From Tubulanus polymorphus (lineage: Eukaryota; Nemertea; Palaeonemertea; Tubulaniformes; Tubulanidae): a stretch of 64,000 nucleotides of DNA. Of this stretch, positions 11,800-22,402 are shown piece by piece. Positions within the stretch are counted from its first letter, which is position 1; each line of letters starts with the position of its first letter. A model generated the notes under the pieces. It had not been told where the DNA came from. It searched no databases and worked only from the letters and a program-made list of their open reading frames with translations. A program made the position numbers and the translations under genes. Where the stretch lies: contig NC_134032.1 of the NCBI RefSeq assembly GCF_964204645.1, positions 312,501 to 376,500 of the forward strand, given 5' to 3'.

Positions 11800-12195
11800 C
11801 TGAAATGCAGATTGTTTGGGTTGCAGGACAAAACTTCAGCTTCAAAAACTGGAATCCTCTCAACGCGGGACAAAGGCCTTTTGAATTCAGGTCTATAATA
11901 CCCTCTTTGTTGAATTCAGTTATGTTTGGGCTGCAGGACAAAACTTCAGCTTCAAAAACTGGAATCCTCTTTACACGGGACAAAGGCCTTTTGAATTCAG
12001 GTCTATAATAACCATTTGTTGAATTCAGTTATGTTTGGGTTGCAGGACAAAACTTCAGCTTCAAAAACTGGAATCCTCTTTACACGGGACAAAGGCCTTT
12101 TGAATTCAGGTCTATAATACCCTCTTTGTTAAATTCAGTTATGTTTGGGTTGCAGGACAAAACTTCAGCTTCAAACACTAGAATCCTCTTACGGC
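11800..12195. repeat. 110-bp tandem repeat, about 3.6 units
   Basis: ttgcaggacaaaacttcagc starts at 11821, 11931, 12040 and 12150, a 109-110 bp period, with gacaaaggccttttgaattc and ggtctataata in each unit. It lies just downstream of the BEL/Pao remnant. Confidence 0.9.
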
Positions 12196-13221
12196 AGGAA
12201 TAATTCAGTTCTATAAATATATATTCTTTAATTCTGTAGTGTTGTGGCTAGTAAAACAGTATAAAAAGGGAGGGTTTCAGGCAGTAGGAAATCTAAAGTG
12301 GTTGAGTAGAGGGAACTTAGGATGGTGGAGCTAAAGATAAGAGGCTGTGGGCTATGAAATGATTAAATGAAGATTGTACGGAAAGGCTATATCCGAATGA
12401 ATAATTGAACGATAGACTGAACGATTGCAGTCATTTTCACTTGATAGAGTCGGAATACAGAGATTGAGCACATCCACGACGGGACCAGATTATCCACTCA
12501 GATAGAGTCGCCGAGAGGATACTACTCGACAACACAACACAGGTGGACATTAACACTGGTCAAACCAACAAACATAGCACTGGTGGAGAACCATAACAAT
12601 TGGAGGAAACAGCCACCACAACAGGGCCAATACGATCACATTTAGACACCTGGCATCTTTCCTCAAATTATAGTGATGTATTTGGGCCGTGTATCAAGAT
12701 ACAGAACCGATTTTAGGATAAATGTTATCAACATTTTTATCGTATCACGACTAAAATTGGCAAAGAACTTATCGAACTTATCGAGGGGTGGGTCTAGTTT
12801 TGTCATCCACTACATCCACTGTGAATTTCAGCACATCTGGAAAATTCATATTCTCCTTTCGATTTTGTACATTGGCAATTTTATCTTTATAGTTTGCAAA
12901 TAATTGTAAGAGGCTTATCACTATATCGTCCTTTGGGGCAAACCATATTTATAGTTTGTGCTTCTGGGTTCAGCGCTCCACCAGGTTTTCAGGGGTTCGA
13001 CATAAGTTTGAGTGGTTTATTACTGCGTTGAACAAACCTTTTTTTACCGAAAGCAGATAATGAGCCAATAATATCTTAGATTCGCTGAAAGGAGGTGTGA
13101 GGAACATGGGTACAGATCCAATTAGAATCGAGCTTTAGATGTCTCATGTGAGTTGAGAATATATATCATCAGTTTTTGGTGTCATCCGCCGCATTCAACC
13201 GAGAATTTCATCTCACACGAG
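12196..13221. other. intergenic, nothing recognised
   Basis: AT-rich sequence with only short open frames and no repeat or RNA signal I can support. The last part should contain the promoter and 5' UTR of the gene starting at 13222. Confidence 0.3.
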
Positions 13222-14725
13222 ATGATGAACGCCATCAACATTTTACTGGTCGGTGTTTTCTGTCTCATCGTCGCCGATGAGGTTTTCACCGAGTTCCGCT
13301 TTCAACAATTCACTCGCCTGCCAGAATGTTCGGGAGGCGGCAAACACAGCGAGAAAAACTCACAAAACTGGGCGAAAACAAACCGCGTGATCGCGAACAG
13401 AAATGTCCGTAGCCTCGTCGAGTGCGGAGCTGATTGTATGAATGATCAGAAATGTTCAGCCATGTCGTTCAACGGAGGGCATTGTTACCTGTATGACGTC
13501 AACGTCGACTACGCGTGCAGCGCCACCGACGACAAAACCAAGTACTACAAGGTAGGATTCAAATAACTCTTAAATAGCATCATTTAATTCATACTATTAG
13601 CCTTTATAACAGGCACTTGCTAAACAAATTCAAAAGATTGAAAATGAAATTCATTTAAGACAGAAATCTGTCCATCAAATTTTCAGGATTACTGAATTTT
13701 GTAATCGATGTTTATAATTTGCGCATAACGGATTTCGGTTATGAATTCTGTTCCTTGAGAAGAATAACGTTCACTTTTTCGAGGTAAAATGTAATAGTAA
13801 TTTTCTAAACGAGCACGTTTAACGCTGGTTTCAGAAGAGATATGATGGACCAATGGGCACCAGCAGTACCAGCATTGGTACCACCAGCACCAACACCACT
13901 AGCACCAGCAGCACCACCACCGCTATGACAACAGGTAAGTTCTTTTCTCCCAATTTACACCCAGTACCTCGGTTATATAGAATATCAAACTAAAATGAAT
14001 TTGACTCAAATGATAAATGACTCTCTAGCAGAAATATACAGGATTTGAACCCACAAACCAGTGAAATAAACACCTCAAACTATTCGGCTTTATTAATTAC
14101 AGTTCTTTTAACGACGCTCTTTGTGTTTTAATTTTCACCTGTTTCAGTCGTGAAACCTAAATTGCGCAAACTTCGTTATTTCTTCGATTTCGAGAAAGTT
14201 GATGCTGAACGTGGAATCGTGATCGGGGAGGGAGCCAATATGACGGTGCGTGATAGCAAAGGAAACATCATTAAACCTAAACTGGTCAAAGGGTTCAATA
14301 ACAGCCAAACTGTTTCACCCTCGGATTCGAAACTGAATTTACATTTCGGGGTCAGAAATGATGGAAATCATTTTAAAAACTACTCGATTTCTTATTTAGT
14401 TCTCGGGAATAATCACATAAGGGTTGCTATGAATGAAGTCGATATATTCTCGCACTTGCTCCCTTTTTCTACTACGTGTCTGATAGATCCAATGAGAAGA
14501 AGAGTGTTGAATGGCTACAATATCGATAGTAAAGTATTCGACAAGAGGGAATGGGTTTCATTGAGATGCACGGACGGGGATTTGTACCTTAATGATACGC
14601 GTTTATCGAGCGGTCGAATGTTTGGGTCAGGTAATTTTAAGATGGATGGTCCGATAATTCGTGTTCATACAACCATAAATGACGAAGCTGTGATTGATAA
14701 CCTGGCGGTAGAATTTTGGTTTTAA
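13222..14725 (+). CDS. secreted PAN/apple-like protein with Thr/Ser linker
   Basis: Three exons: 13222-13551, 13835-13934 and 14148-14725 (stop TAA), phases 0 and 1, all GT-AG; predicted product 335 aa. The start chosen is the MM pair at 13222/13225 because a hydrophobic signal peptide (NILLVGVFCLIVADEV) follows at once; an in-frame ATG at 13153 would put 23 polar residues in front. Residues ~35-110 resemble a PAN/apple domain (SLVECGADCMNDQKCSAMSF, then GGHCYLYD). Exon 2 encodes a Thr/Ser/Gly linker of mucin type. The C-terminal ~190 residues, with NLHFGVRNDGNHFKNYSISY and REWVSLRCTDGDLYLND, look like a beta-sandwich lectin-type domain, but I do not recognise the family. Likely extracellular and carbohydrate- or protein-binding by inference. 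Confidence 0.75.
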
Positions 14726-15418
14726 TAAACTTGACACTAAGGAATATCTACGGATGGTGTGGCCTCAAATATGAGTAACCGATTAGGATGTATCAACAAT
14801 TCAACAATAAGAACATTTCAATCAATAAATGATTTTATCATATTCATCAAAATCAAACGTTTCGCTTTAAATTAGGTACAGTTTTAGAATATGCGTAATT
14901 TTAGTTACTAAACGTGACTATTATGTTTATGTAAGATCAATTGATTATGTAAATTTCACGCAATAAATGATTATGATAATTATCAAAATGAATGAGTTTT
15001 TGGTTTTTTATTTCGCTCCAGTTTTGACAACTGTTTAGTGTAAAGTACTCGTAAGCGGTCCAGGGGCAAGAAAAAATTTGAAAACTTAGCAAACACGTTT
15101 ATGCAATTTTAAGGTGCATTTTAGACCGGTTTAGGGAGGTGTCGTACCCTCGCAACCGAACTCGCCCCTGCAGTGCCACCGAAATGTGAAAAATGTCAAT
15201 TCACGGAAAGCCACCTGGTGGTGTTTCTTCTAACCATACGTGGAACGTTGGGCTCGTATTGTAGTATGTAGTTTAGAACTCGAGCCTAGTTCTCGTATCT
15301 AACTGCAGCGCGGCTTTACTATCAACCAGTTTTATCGATGCGTTCTCTGCATGGGGCGGGTGTTGAGTTGTTCTTTTCTATACTTGTCACTGCGCAGAAT
15401 GAAACCCCCTACGAGCAT
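14726..15418. other. intergenic, nothing recognised
   Basis: AATAAA hexamers occur near 14825 and 14962 and could end the upstream transcript. No other feature is supported. Confidence 0.3.
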
Positions 15419-15427
15419 GTATACACT

Positions 15428-15766
15428 CATCCTCCCCCGGCAGGGACTCGAACCTGATGGCATCGAGATTGCCACGGCACGAAACCCTGCCATAATCGAC
15501 CGTGTGCGCAGATACATGCGCAGTTCAGATGATGTGATTTTTAGCCAATCAGAAATCCTGTTTTATTTTAGCCCGGGTTTTCCCATTTATAGTTCTTCCT
15601 TGAAATTTGCCTCAACGATTATACAACGAGCGATCTGATTGGTGCCGCCAGTTTTCGCTCGGAAAGCTGCGCATGTACCTGCGCATCCGGTCTACTGATG
15701 CAGGGGTTCGTGCCGTGGCTGAGTGTAGCGATGCCATCAGGTTCGAGTCCCTGCAGAGGGAGGATG
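15428..15766. mobile_element. MULE-like MITE copy 2, 9-bp TSD
   Basis: The 339-bp copy is about 95% identical to 6209-6546 by eye, with the same ~100-bp TIRs. It is flanked by gtatacact (15419-15427) and gtaaacact (15767-15775), a 9-bp duplication with one mismatch. The internal segment also carries the inverted pair agccaatcagaaatc / gatctgattggt. The right TIR holds ccgtggctgagtg (A-box-like) and ggttcgagtcc (B box). Confidence 0.85.
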
Positions 15767-15775
15767 GTAAACACT

Positions 15776-16708
15776 CGATAATTCATATTCGAGCTGAAAC
15801 ATGCTCCGGTATCATCTGACACTTCGGTCCGAAAGCATCTATTCATATATATTTCATATATTCACACAGCTCGTTCGGTGAAACTAATATATTTCTCTTC
15901 ATTCACACGTGTGTAGATATTACATATTAATTACTCTTTACATTTCAACAAATAAACTCATGTGGACACCTGATACGATATCAATACCGGAACATTGCTG
16001 GCCTTTCTAACGACTTCACAGAATCCAAATTCTAAATTAGACCACCAGTGCAACCGCGTCTAGATACAAATATAACCCATATTCACAAATATTTGGAGTC
16101 ATTGACTCTGGTGTAACAAGCCGCAACATTCACAACTTCACGTGAATTTCACGGAGTCAAAATTTTCAAAATGTTTTCGCCGAGCTGTGGATTTTAAAAG
16201 CGCTGTCATTGCGGTGCCAAATGCGCATGCGTCAGTTGGCTACAACATCTTAAAACTACCTAAACGGATTGATTTTAGAATCAACGCGCAGCGCTGCTAT
16301 ATCCAGCCTCTCCTGTTGAGATAATTGCTCGTCGAACATACACGCGACCTGTATCTTTCATTTGGTACAAAGAACTTGGTAATCCAAAGCGCTCAGACCG
16401 CGCCAACCATGGTTGCAGCGACTAAGTTTCACCGTTTGTCTCTTAAGGTACAGCATGGACGTATAATCTAGTTTATACGTCCATGGGTACAGATATTTCG
16501 CGACACGTGGATACCTGTACATCATCAATTAGTGGTATACAATAGTTAATGTTCAGCCGTTACGAAAAATCTCAAGTCAGGTCGCAAAATAACGATATCG
16601 TTTTAATGATTTGCGATACTGATATACGGGCCTAATTAGGGTTTGGTCGACACTAGACACGATATTTTTCTACGTCGCGTAGATCGGACCGCGGCATCAT
16701 CCGCTCCT
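15776..16708. other. intergenic, nothing recognised
   Basis: Short open frames only. A small perfect inverted repeat (catggacgtataa / ttatacgtccatg) is present at about 16453-16484. Confidence 0.3.
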
Positions 16709-17721
16709 ATGGACGGTAACTCAACGACTCCGTCCGATGTCTCATCGGACCGTCAGGTCTGAACGATTCGAGGTCGCGTCCCTCGCCGTCATGATACTCG
16801 GCATTCTGTTGAACATTTTGGTCGTCGTTACTTAAGATATTGAGTTCGACTCACATTTCTTATTATCTTCTACGCTGTTTGGCTGTTATGGATATTGTGT
16901 TTTTAATATGGCGCGGGATACAAGGACCGGTACGCATCATACAGCGCTGATGATACAAGCAGTAAGATAGGGGGACTATGCCGTGGATCTTTCTGATATC
17001 GCGTATTCCGCGCACTGCATCCCAAATGACACGTAACTGGATAACTGTCGGTGTCGTCGTACGACGAACTCTATCGATTCTGTTTCCATTTTTCGCGAAA
17101 CGAACTATAACACAATTTCGAATCAAAGTCCTGATAGTTGTAGGCTTCGTATTCTTCGGACTGATCGAAGCGCCTTATTTCGCTACAATCGACGGAGTTC
17201 ATCATTTTTGGGACGACTGCTCGGACCGTATTCAAATGTACATCCGCGAAAACAAAGGAACATTATCGAAAACTATACAAAATATGATTTCGGCTGTTGA
17301 CGGACCGATTATCAAAGAATATCTACCGGTTACATTACTTATCATTTCCAATACAATTATGATAGTAAAACTGCGACAAATTCAGGCTAAACGCAAAGAG
17401 GATTTCACCTCACACGGAGGTGAGGATAGAAATAGAAATATTGATATCAAGGCTACGACAATGGCGATATCGGTTGTTTTGGTGTTCATCGTTTTTGAGA
17501 CACCCGGATCTTTCTCTTCGATATATCATTACATACGATCGGGTTTCCCGTCTTTACCCCCTTTGCCGAATGATTATTGGTATTTCGGTCGAGTTGTCAG
17601 CGCTTTCTTTCCTGTGTTGAATTCTGCGTCCAATTTTTTCCTGTACCGTATCGTAAACGGAACGTTTAGGAAAACAGCTCTGAAACTTATGCGAGACCGA
17701 TGTCGACGAAACGCGACATGA
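16709..17721 (+). pseudogene. class A GPCR pseudogene (FMRFamide-receptor-like)
   Basis: An ATG at 16709 opens MDGNSTTPSD, but the frame stops after about 17 codons. TM1 (LAVMILGILLNILVVV) continues in a second frame, and TM2 (YYLLRCLAVMDIVFLIW) in a third after a one-base shift near 16830. TM3 is largely unreadable. From about 17032 the frame is open to the stop at 17719-17721: RNWITVGVVVRRTLSILFPF, a TM4 segment, TM5 (YLPVTLLIISNTIMIV), TM6 (ATTMAISVVLVFIVFETPG) and TM7 (NSASNFFLYRIVNGTFRKT, an NPxxY variant). The order of motifs matches the intact GPCR at 31685-32641. At least two frameshifts make it a probable pseudogene; unusual introns in the 5' third are a less likely explanation. Confidence 0.7.
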
Positions 17722-17889
17722 TCAAATGAACGTTGAACTTGCTATTGCTAATTCTAATTTGAACAGTTCGAACATAATTTACTAATTGTATGTTGTGATT
17801 TATGACGACTAACAATTACGTAGTTTGATGGTAGTAATTTCTGCAGCAATTTACACACCCCGTATCTCGCTACTACTAGAGTTGTTCTT

Positions 17890-18335
17890 TTTTGGGATGT
17901 CAGCACAAATACTCTCAAATGGGAACGCAATAAAAGTGATTCAGAGAATACTGAGGACTTTATTTTCGTCGACTTTTTCTGTTTACGGACCAATTTTTAA
18001 AGAGCATTTACTGATCGTGTTGTTTATTATTTTCAATACAGGTTATGATAGTAAAACTGCGACAAATTCAGGCTAAACGTAAAGAAGATTTCACCTCACA
18101 CGGAGGTGAGAATAGAAATATAAATATTGATATTAAAGCTACTACAGTTTATACGGGAAATGGCAATATCAGTTATTTTGGTTTTTATCATTTTTGAAGC
18201 ACCCGGCTCTATATAGTAAAACACGGTCTCGTTTCACGTCTTTACCCCCTATACCACGCAATTATTGATATTTCGAAACCCCGAACTTTGCTCTTTTTCC
18301 GACATCCAATTTTTCCTTATACTGTATTGTAAATA
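17890..18335 (+). pseudogene. second, tandem GPCR fragment (TM5-TM7 region)
   Basis: The sequence repeats the 3' half of the preceding GPCR at lower identity: TVYGPIFKEHL-like TM5 lead-in, then KLRQIQAKRKEDFTSHGGE at 18055-18110 and MAISVILVFIIFEAPGS at about 18160-18210. Small insertions (caggtt near 18040, ttatacggga near 18150) and stops break it. It is a partial tandem duplicate, older than or decaying faster than its neighbour. Confidence 0.7.
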
Positions 18336-18521
18336 CATGCAGTCAACCACCGATAAACTGCCCTACAATTAACCCCCACCCCGCCTACCGCCAGGTTTTA
18401 TCGAAATACACTTCTATAGAAATATGTACTAAAACCCCCTCGATATACCGCCAAAAATCGTTCTGCACCGATGAGGGTGGAATATCGGGGGTTGACAGTA
18501 TAAAGTGTCTTCATTGTATCT

Positions 18522-19736
18522 GTCGAAAATGTCTCATAGAATTGAGTCTAAACGTCACTACTGTCTTAGTTTCGAAAATGTCTCATAGAATCGAGTCTAA
18601 ATGTCACTACTCTCTTAGTTTCGAAAATGTCTCATAGAATCGAGTCTAAACGTCACTACTCTCTTAGTTTTGAAAATGTCTCATAGAATTGAGTCTAAAC
18701 GTCACTAATCTCTTAGTTTCGAAAATGTCTCATAGAATCGAGTCTTAACGTCACTACTCTCTTAGTTTTGAAAATGTCTCATAGAATCGAGTCTTAACGT
18801 CACTACTGTCTTAGTTTTGAAAATGTCTCATAGAATCGAGTCTTAACGTCACTACTCTCTTAGTTTCGAAAATGTCTCATAGAATCGAGTCTAAATGTCA
18901 CTACTCTCTTAGTTTCGAAAATGTCTCATAGAATCGAGTCTAAACGTCACTACTCTCTTAGTTTTGAAAATGTCTCATAGAATTGAGTCTAAACGTCACT
19001 AATCTCTTAGTTTCGAAAATGTCTCATAGAATCGAGTCTTAACGTCACTACTCTCTTAGTTTTGAAAATGTCTCATAGAATCGAGTCTTAACGTCACTAC
19101 TGTCTTAGTTTTGAAAATGTCTCATAGAATTGAGTCTAAACGTCAATACTCTCTTAGTTTCGAAAATGTCTCATAGAATCGAGTCTAAATGTCACTAATC
19201 TCTTAGTTTTGAAAATGTCTCATAGAATCGAGTCTAAATGTCACTACTCTCTTAGTTTCGAAAATGTCTCATAGAATTGAGTCTAAACGTCACTACTCTC
19301 TTAGTTTTGAAAATGTCTCATAGAATCGAGTCTAAACGTCACTACTCTCTTAGTTTCGAAAATGTCTCATAGAATCGAGTCTAAACGTCACTACTCTCTT
19401 AGTTTCGAAAATGTCTCATAGAATCGAGTCTAAACGTCACTAATCTCTTAGTTTTGAAAATGTCTCATAGAATCGAGTCTAAACGTCACTAATCTCTTAG
19501 TTTCGAAAATGTCTCATAGAATCGAGTCTAAACGTCACTACTCTCTTAGTTTCGAAAATGTCTCATAGAATCGAGTCTAAATGTCACTAATCTCTTAGTT
19601 TTGAAAATGTCTCATACAATTGAGTCTAAACGTCACTACTCTCTTAGTTTTGAAAATGTCTCATAGAATTGAGTCTAAACGTCACTAATCTCTTAGTTTT
19701 GAAAATGGCTCATAGAATTGAGTCTAAACTCTCTAA
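18522..19736. repeat. 49-bp satellite, about 25 units, with 6-unit higher-order repeat
   Basis: The unit is cgaaaatgtctcatagaatc + gagtctaaacgtcactactc + tcttagttt (49 bp; starts at 18571, 18620 and so on). Variants at three sites (a/g of aatcgag, aaacg/aaatg/ttaacg, actact/actaat/actgtc) recur in the same order 294 bp apart (18620-18865 versus 18914-19159), indicating a six-unit higher-order duplication. No coding potential. Confidence 0.95.
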
Positions 19737-20130
19737 GTCATTGCAACAAGGCATAACTTTATTTCTGAAAATATATTTTCCTGATCTATTGATTAATAAT
19801 AATTAATAATTATCGAAATCGAAGCCAGTGAAAACAATGAACAAGTCTGGCATATGTTTTTTTCATCTACGGTTGGGTTAGTTTTTTGCACGCATCCCTA
19901 TTGTTTTATCACAGCAGGAATCAGTAAAACTGATCTGGAAACAGTTTGGATGCAAGTTTGAACATCTATTATTGCGTTCATGGCTCAGTTGATTTTTTGC
20001 ACGCATTCGCCGTTTCGACCGCGTGGATGTTTTTAATTTCTCATTCGACAAAAAATGAATCGATTGTAAATTTCTGCTTTGATAATTTCACCCAGTTTGA
20101 GATGAGAGGCGGGTGGTGCGGACACAGTCA

Positions 20131-20188
20131 ATATAAACCAATCAGTTTCATCAACATTTCATCGACTTGGAATCGTTTGTATTCGAAG
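20131..20188 (+). promoter_or_regulatory. candidate promoter and 5' UTR exon of the cysteine-rich peptide gene
   Basis: A TATA-like atataaa (20131-20137) is followed about 50 bp on by a strong donor GAAG|GTAAGTT (exon end 20188). The acceptor TTTCAG at 20687-20692 lies one base before the ATG at 20694. Together these suggest a short non-coding first exon spliced to the coding exon, common in genes for small secreted peptides. Transcript support is needed. Confidence 0.4.
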
Positions 20189-20693
20189 GTAAGTTCAATT
20201 TTGATGCTGTTGAATCATCGAGTCAACATTGATCTGATATTTTGTTGCTGTTTCTAGAGAGAAATGATAAAACATCTTTGAAATATCAAAACTTATTTCT
20301 AACTGTAGGATTTTGTATTTGATTCTGTTAAATTTTGCTAGGTTTTATGATCAATTAGAGATGTATTGAATATTTGTAATGACTGCTGGAAATCAGTCCA
20401 AATATCTCGGATTTATTTGTTTCTATTCCAGCTTTGTGAATTTCTCGTATAAATCCGTGATTTGTCACCAAAACAAAACCGCAGTTAAGTAAGTTACTCG
20501 TTTCTTGTATTAAACATTCCGTTCCAATAAGGAACAAGTACCCATTTTATCTGTTTACAATATTTTCACTTTTTTTACGGTAAAAATTTGCGAATCAAGT
20601 GCGAATAACAAAAGGATTAAATCGACCATTCTAGTAACTGTTACAGTGTTATATCTCAGTGGCTATTTTTAACATTTCAAATTCACTTTCAGA

Positions 20694-20969
20694 ATGTTTA
20701 CTAAAACTCTGTTCATTGCCTTGGCCTTGTTTATGGTCGTTGGAGCTTCTGTCGCGGCAACTGAAGGTATTTCGTTAGGTTTTTTAAAACACGAGTTTAT
20801 ATTTTGCTTACAAGTTAAATCAATATAGATCAATCTATTTACAGAAATTCAGATTGAAAAGAGAGGAACTCCGTGTAAATGTCGTGGGAAAACCGGCACA
20901 TATTGGTTTGCTGGTTGTTGCGACTCCAGATGTTGCACTGCCTTCATGGGAGTTTGCTGTCCTAACTAA
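20694..20969 (+). CDS. secreted eight-cysteine toxin-like or defensin-like peptide
   Basis: Two coding exons, 20694-20766 and 20845-20969 (stop TAA 20967-20969), phase 1, intron of 78 bp. The 65-aa precursor has a signal peptide (MFTKTLFIALALFMVVGAS...), a short acidic propeptide ending in a dibasic Lys-Arg cleavage site, and a mature region of about 34 residues. The mature part has eight cysteines, three of them as vicinal Cys-Cys pairs, with a C-x-C near the N-terminus and a Tyr-Trp-Phe triad. The Gly-Thr-Pro-Cys-x-Cys opening and that triad recall the defensin-fold sea-anemone BDS/APETx ion-channel peptides, which have six cysteines, so this is at best a distant or convergent relative. Neurotoxin or antimicrobial peptide are both possible; activity is not shown by sequence. 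Confidence 0.75.
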
Positions 20970-21360
20970 GATGTTTTGTTTCCGATATTTCGCTAATTCC
21001 TAGATGAATTGAATTCTAATCGTATAAAAAGTGGATACAACATAATCTGCGAAGCTCTTTTCTCTGTTCGCTATTTACTTTATCGCCCACTAGGGGGCGT
21101 AACGTGGTCCGTATCCAGGTTTTTGTGTTGTTTGCAAATTTGGCAACTCTCTTTGATTGTACACCTAAAACTACGTGAACGACTTACATAAAATCGACGC
21201 ATTCAAAATTTCAAATTGAGTGCCCCAAATTTCGCGCCGTCGTTCTGAGTCTTAACTATTGCTGCCGGCAAGTACCAGATTAGAAATCGGTATTGCCTCA
21301 TTCATAATGCCTACAAGGAATTCACGCACGATTAGGAAAAAGTCATTCAGATGATATGAC

Positions 21361-21756
21361 CTAATTCATCAGATTTTTCTGTTGTGTTAATTTCAGTTTA
21401 CAACATAAACAATCGGTAAATAATTTGATGAATTCATTCTTGAAAACTTTCATTGTCCCGATATATATGAAAAAATTAACGCAGAAGACAAATTGTCGAA
21501 ATGTTTCTAGAAATTTGTCTAACCCATACCATAAAGTACTTAAAAAGAATCGCAAATGAGGATTCGATATGGAATCGATACGTATACGGTGATTCCTAGA
21601 AATGACTGGTTCAATGGCGCGCGGGATGCACTGAGCTGCAGCGTGCGGGAAAACTAGTAAAATATACACAATAACTACAACAAGAAGAGTTTTACTGGCT
21701 CCTGTCCAGATTGTCCTCATTATAACCATTGATGAAACACTCTGAGTCCGTATTGT
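21361..21756 (-). pseudogene. GPCR 3' fragment (TM6-TM7), truncated at a repeat junction
   Basis: On the minus strand TM6 (TLLVVVIVYILLVFPHAAAQ) is followed by a loop and TM7 (FRQFVFCVNFFIYIGTMKVF, an NPxxY variant), ending in a cysteine-rich tail and stop at 21361. The family is class A, FMRFamide- or peptide-receptor-like. Just before TM6 the similarity ends and the frame runs into the 167-bp repeat array (21716-22190). TM1-TM5 are absent on its far side, so this is a truncated copy. A multi-exon gene with upstream exons elsewhere is possible but I see none. Confidence 0.6.
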
Positions 21757-22190
21757 AAAGATATTATAAAATCCCTGCACACTAAGAATAAAAAGAGTCT
21801 GAAATGTTTCCTTGAGCTAGTGTAGTTTATTCAACGTTTCGACTATATCCTAATAGTCATCTTCAGGAATACTGATGTTGTCCTCATTATAACCATTGAT
21901 GAAACACTCTGAGTCCGTGTTGTAAAGATAATATAAAATCCCTGCACACTTAGAATAAAAAGAGTCTGAAATGTTTCCTTGAGCTAGTGTAGTTTATTCA
22001 ACTATATTCTAATAGTCATCTTCAGGAATACTGATGTTGTCCTCATTATAACCATTGATGAAACACTCTGAGTCCGTGTTGTAAAGATATTATAAAATCC
22101 CTGCACACTAAGAATAAAAAGAGTCTGAAATGTTTCCTTGAGCTAGTGTAGTTTATTCAACGTTTCCACTATATCCTAAGCTTCATGAAT
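21716..22190 (-). repeat. 167-bp repeat array A (about 2.8 units)
   Basis: Units contain, in reverse complement, ctgaagatgactattagg, cgaaacgttgaataaac, tacactagctcaaggaaac and gcagggattttatattatc. Same family as 27343-27535, 55621-56037 and 59540-61412. The second unit lacks the cgaaacg stretch. Confidence 0.9.
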
Positions 22191-22402
22191 ACTGGTTTAC
22201 AACAGGATTCTCAACAGATATACGTAGTTTAAAAGATTAAATCATTCAATGGTTAAGAGTTTAGTGATATCGGTTTAGTCAACAGTTGTGTATGGTTAGG
22301 TTTGTGTATCTGTATAAAAGAAGCTTACATATTGCTATTTCGATTGTAGAAGATGGTTACAAGCTCCAAATCAAAATCAAGCTTGAAAAATTTAGATTTA
22401 GG

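Noticed and set aside
19946-20257. Plus-strand frame of 103 codons upstream of the cysteine-rich peptide gene
   Set aside because: No domain or signal; it spans the TATA-like site and a strong splice donor, so it is better explained as promoter and 5' UTR.
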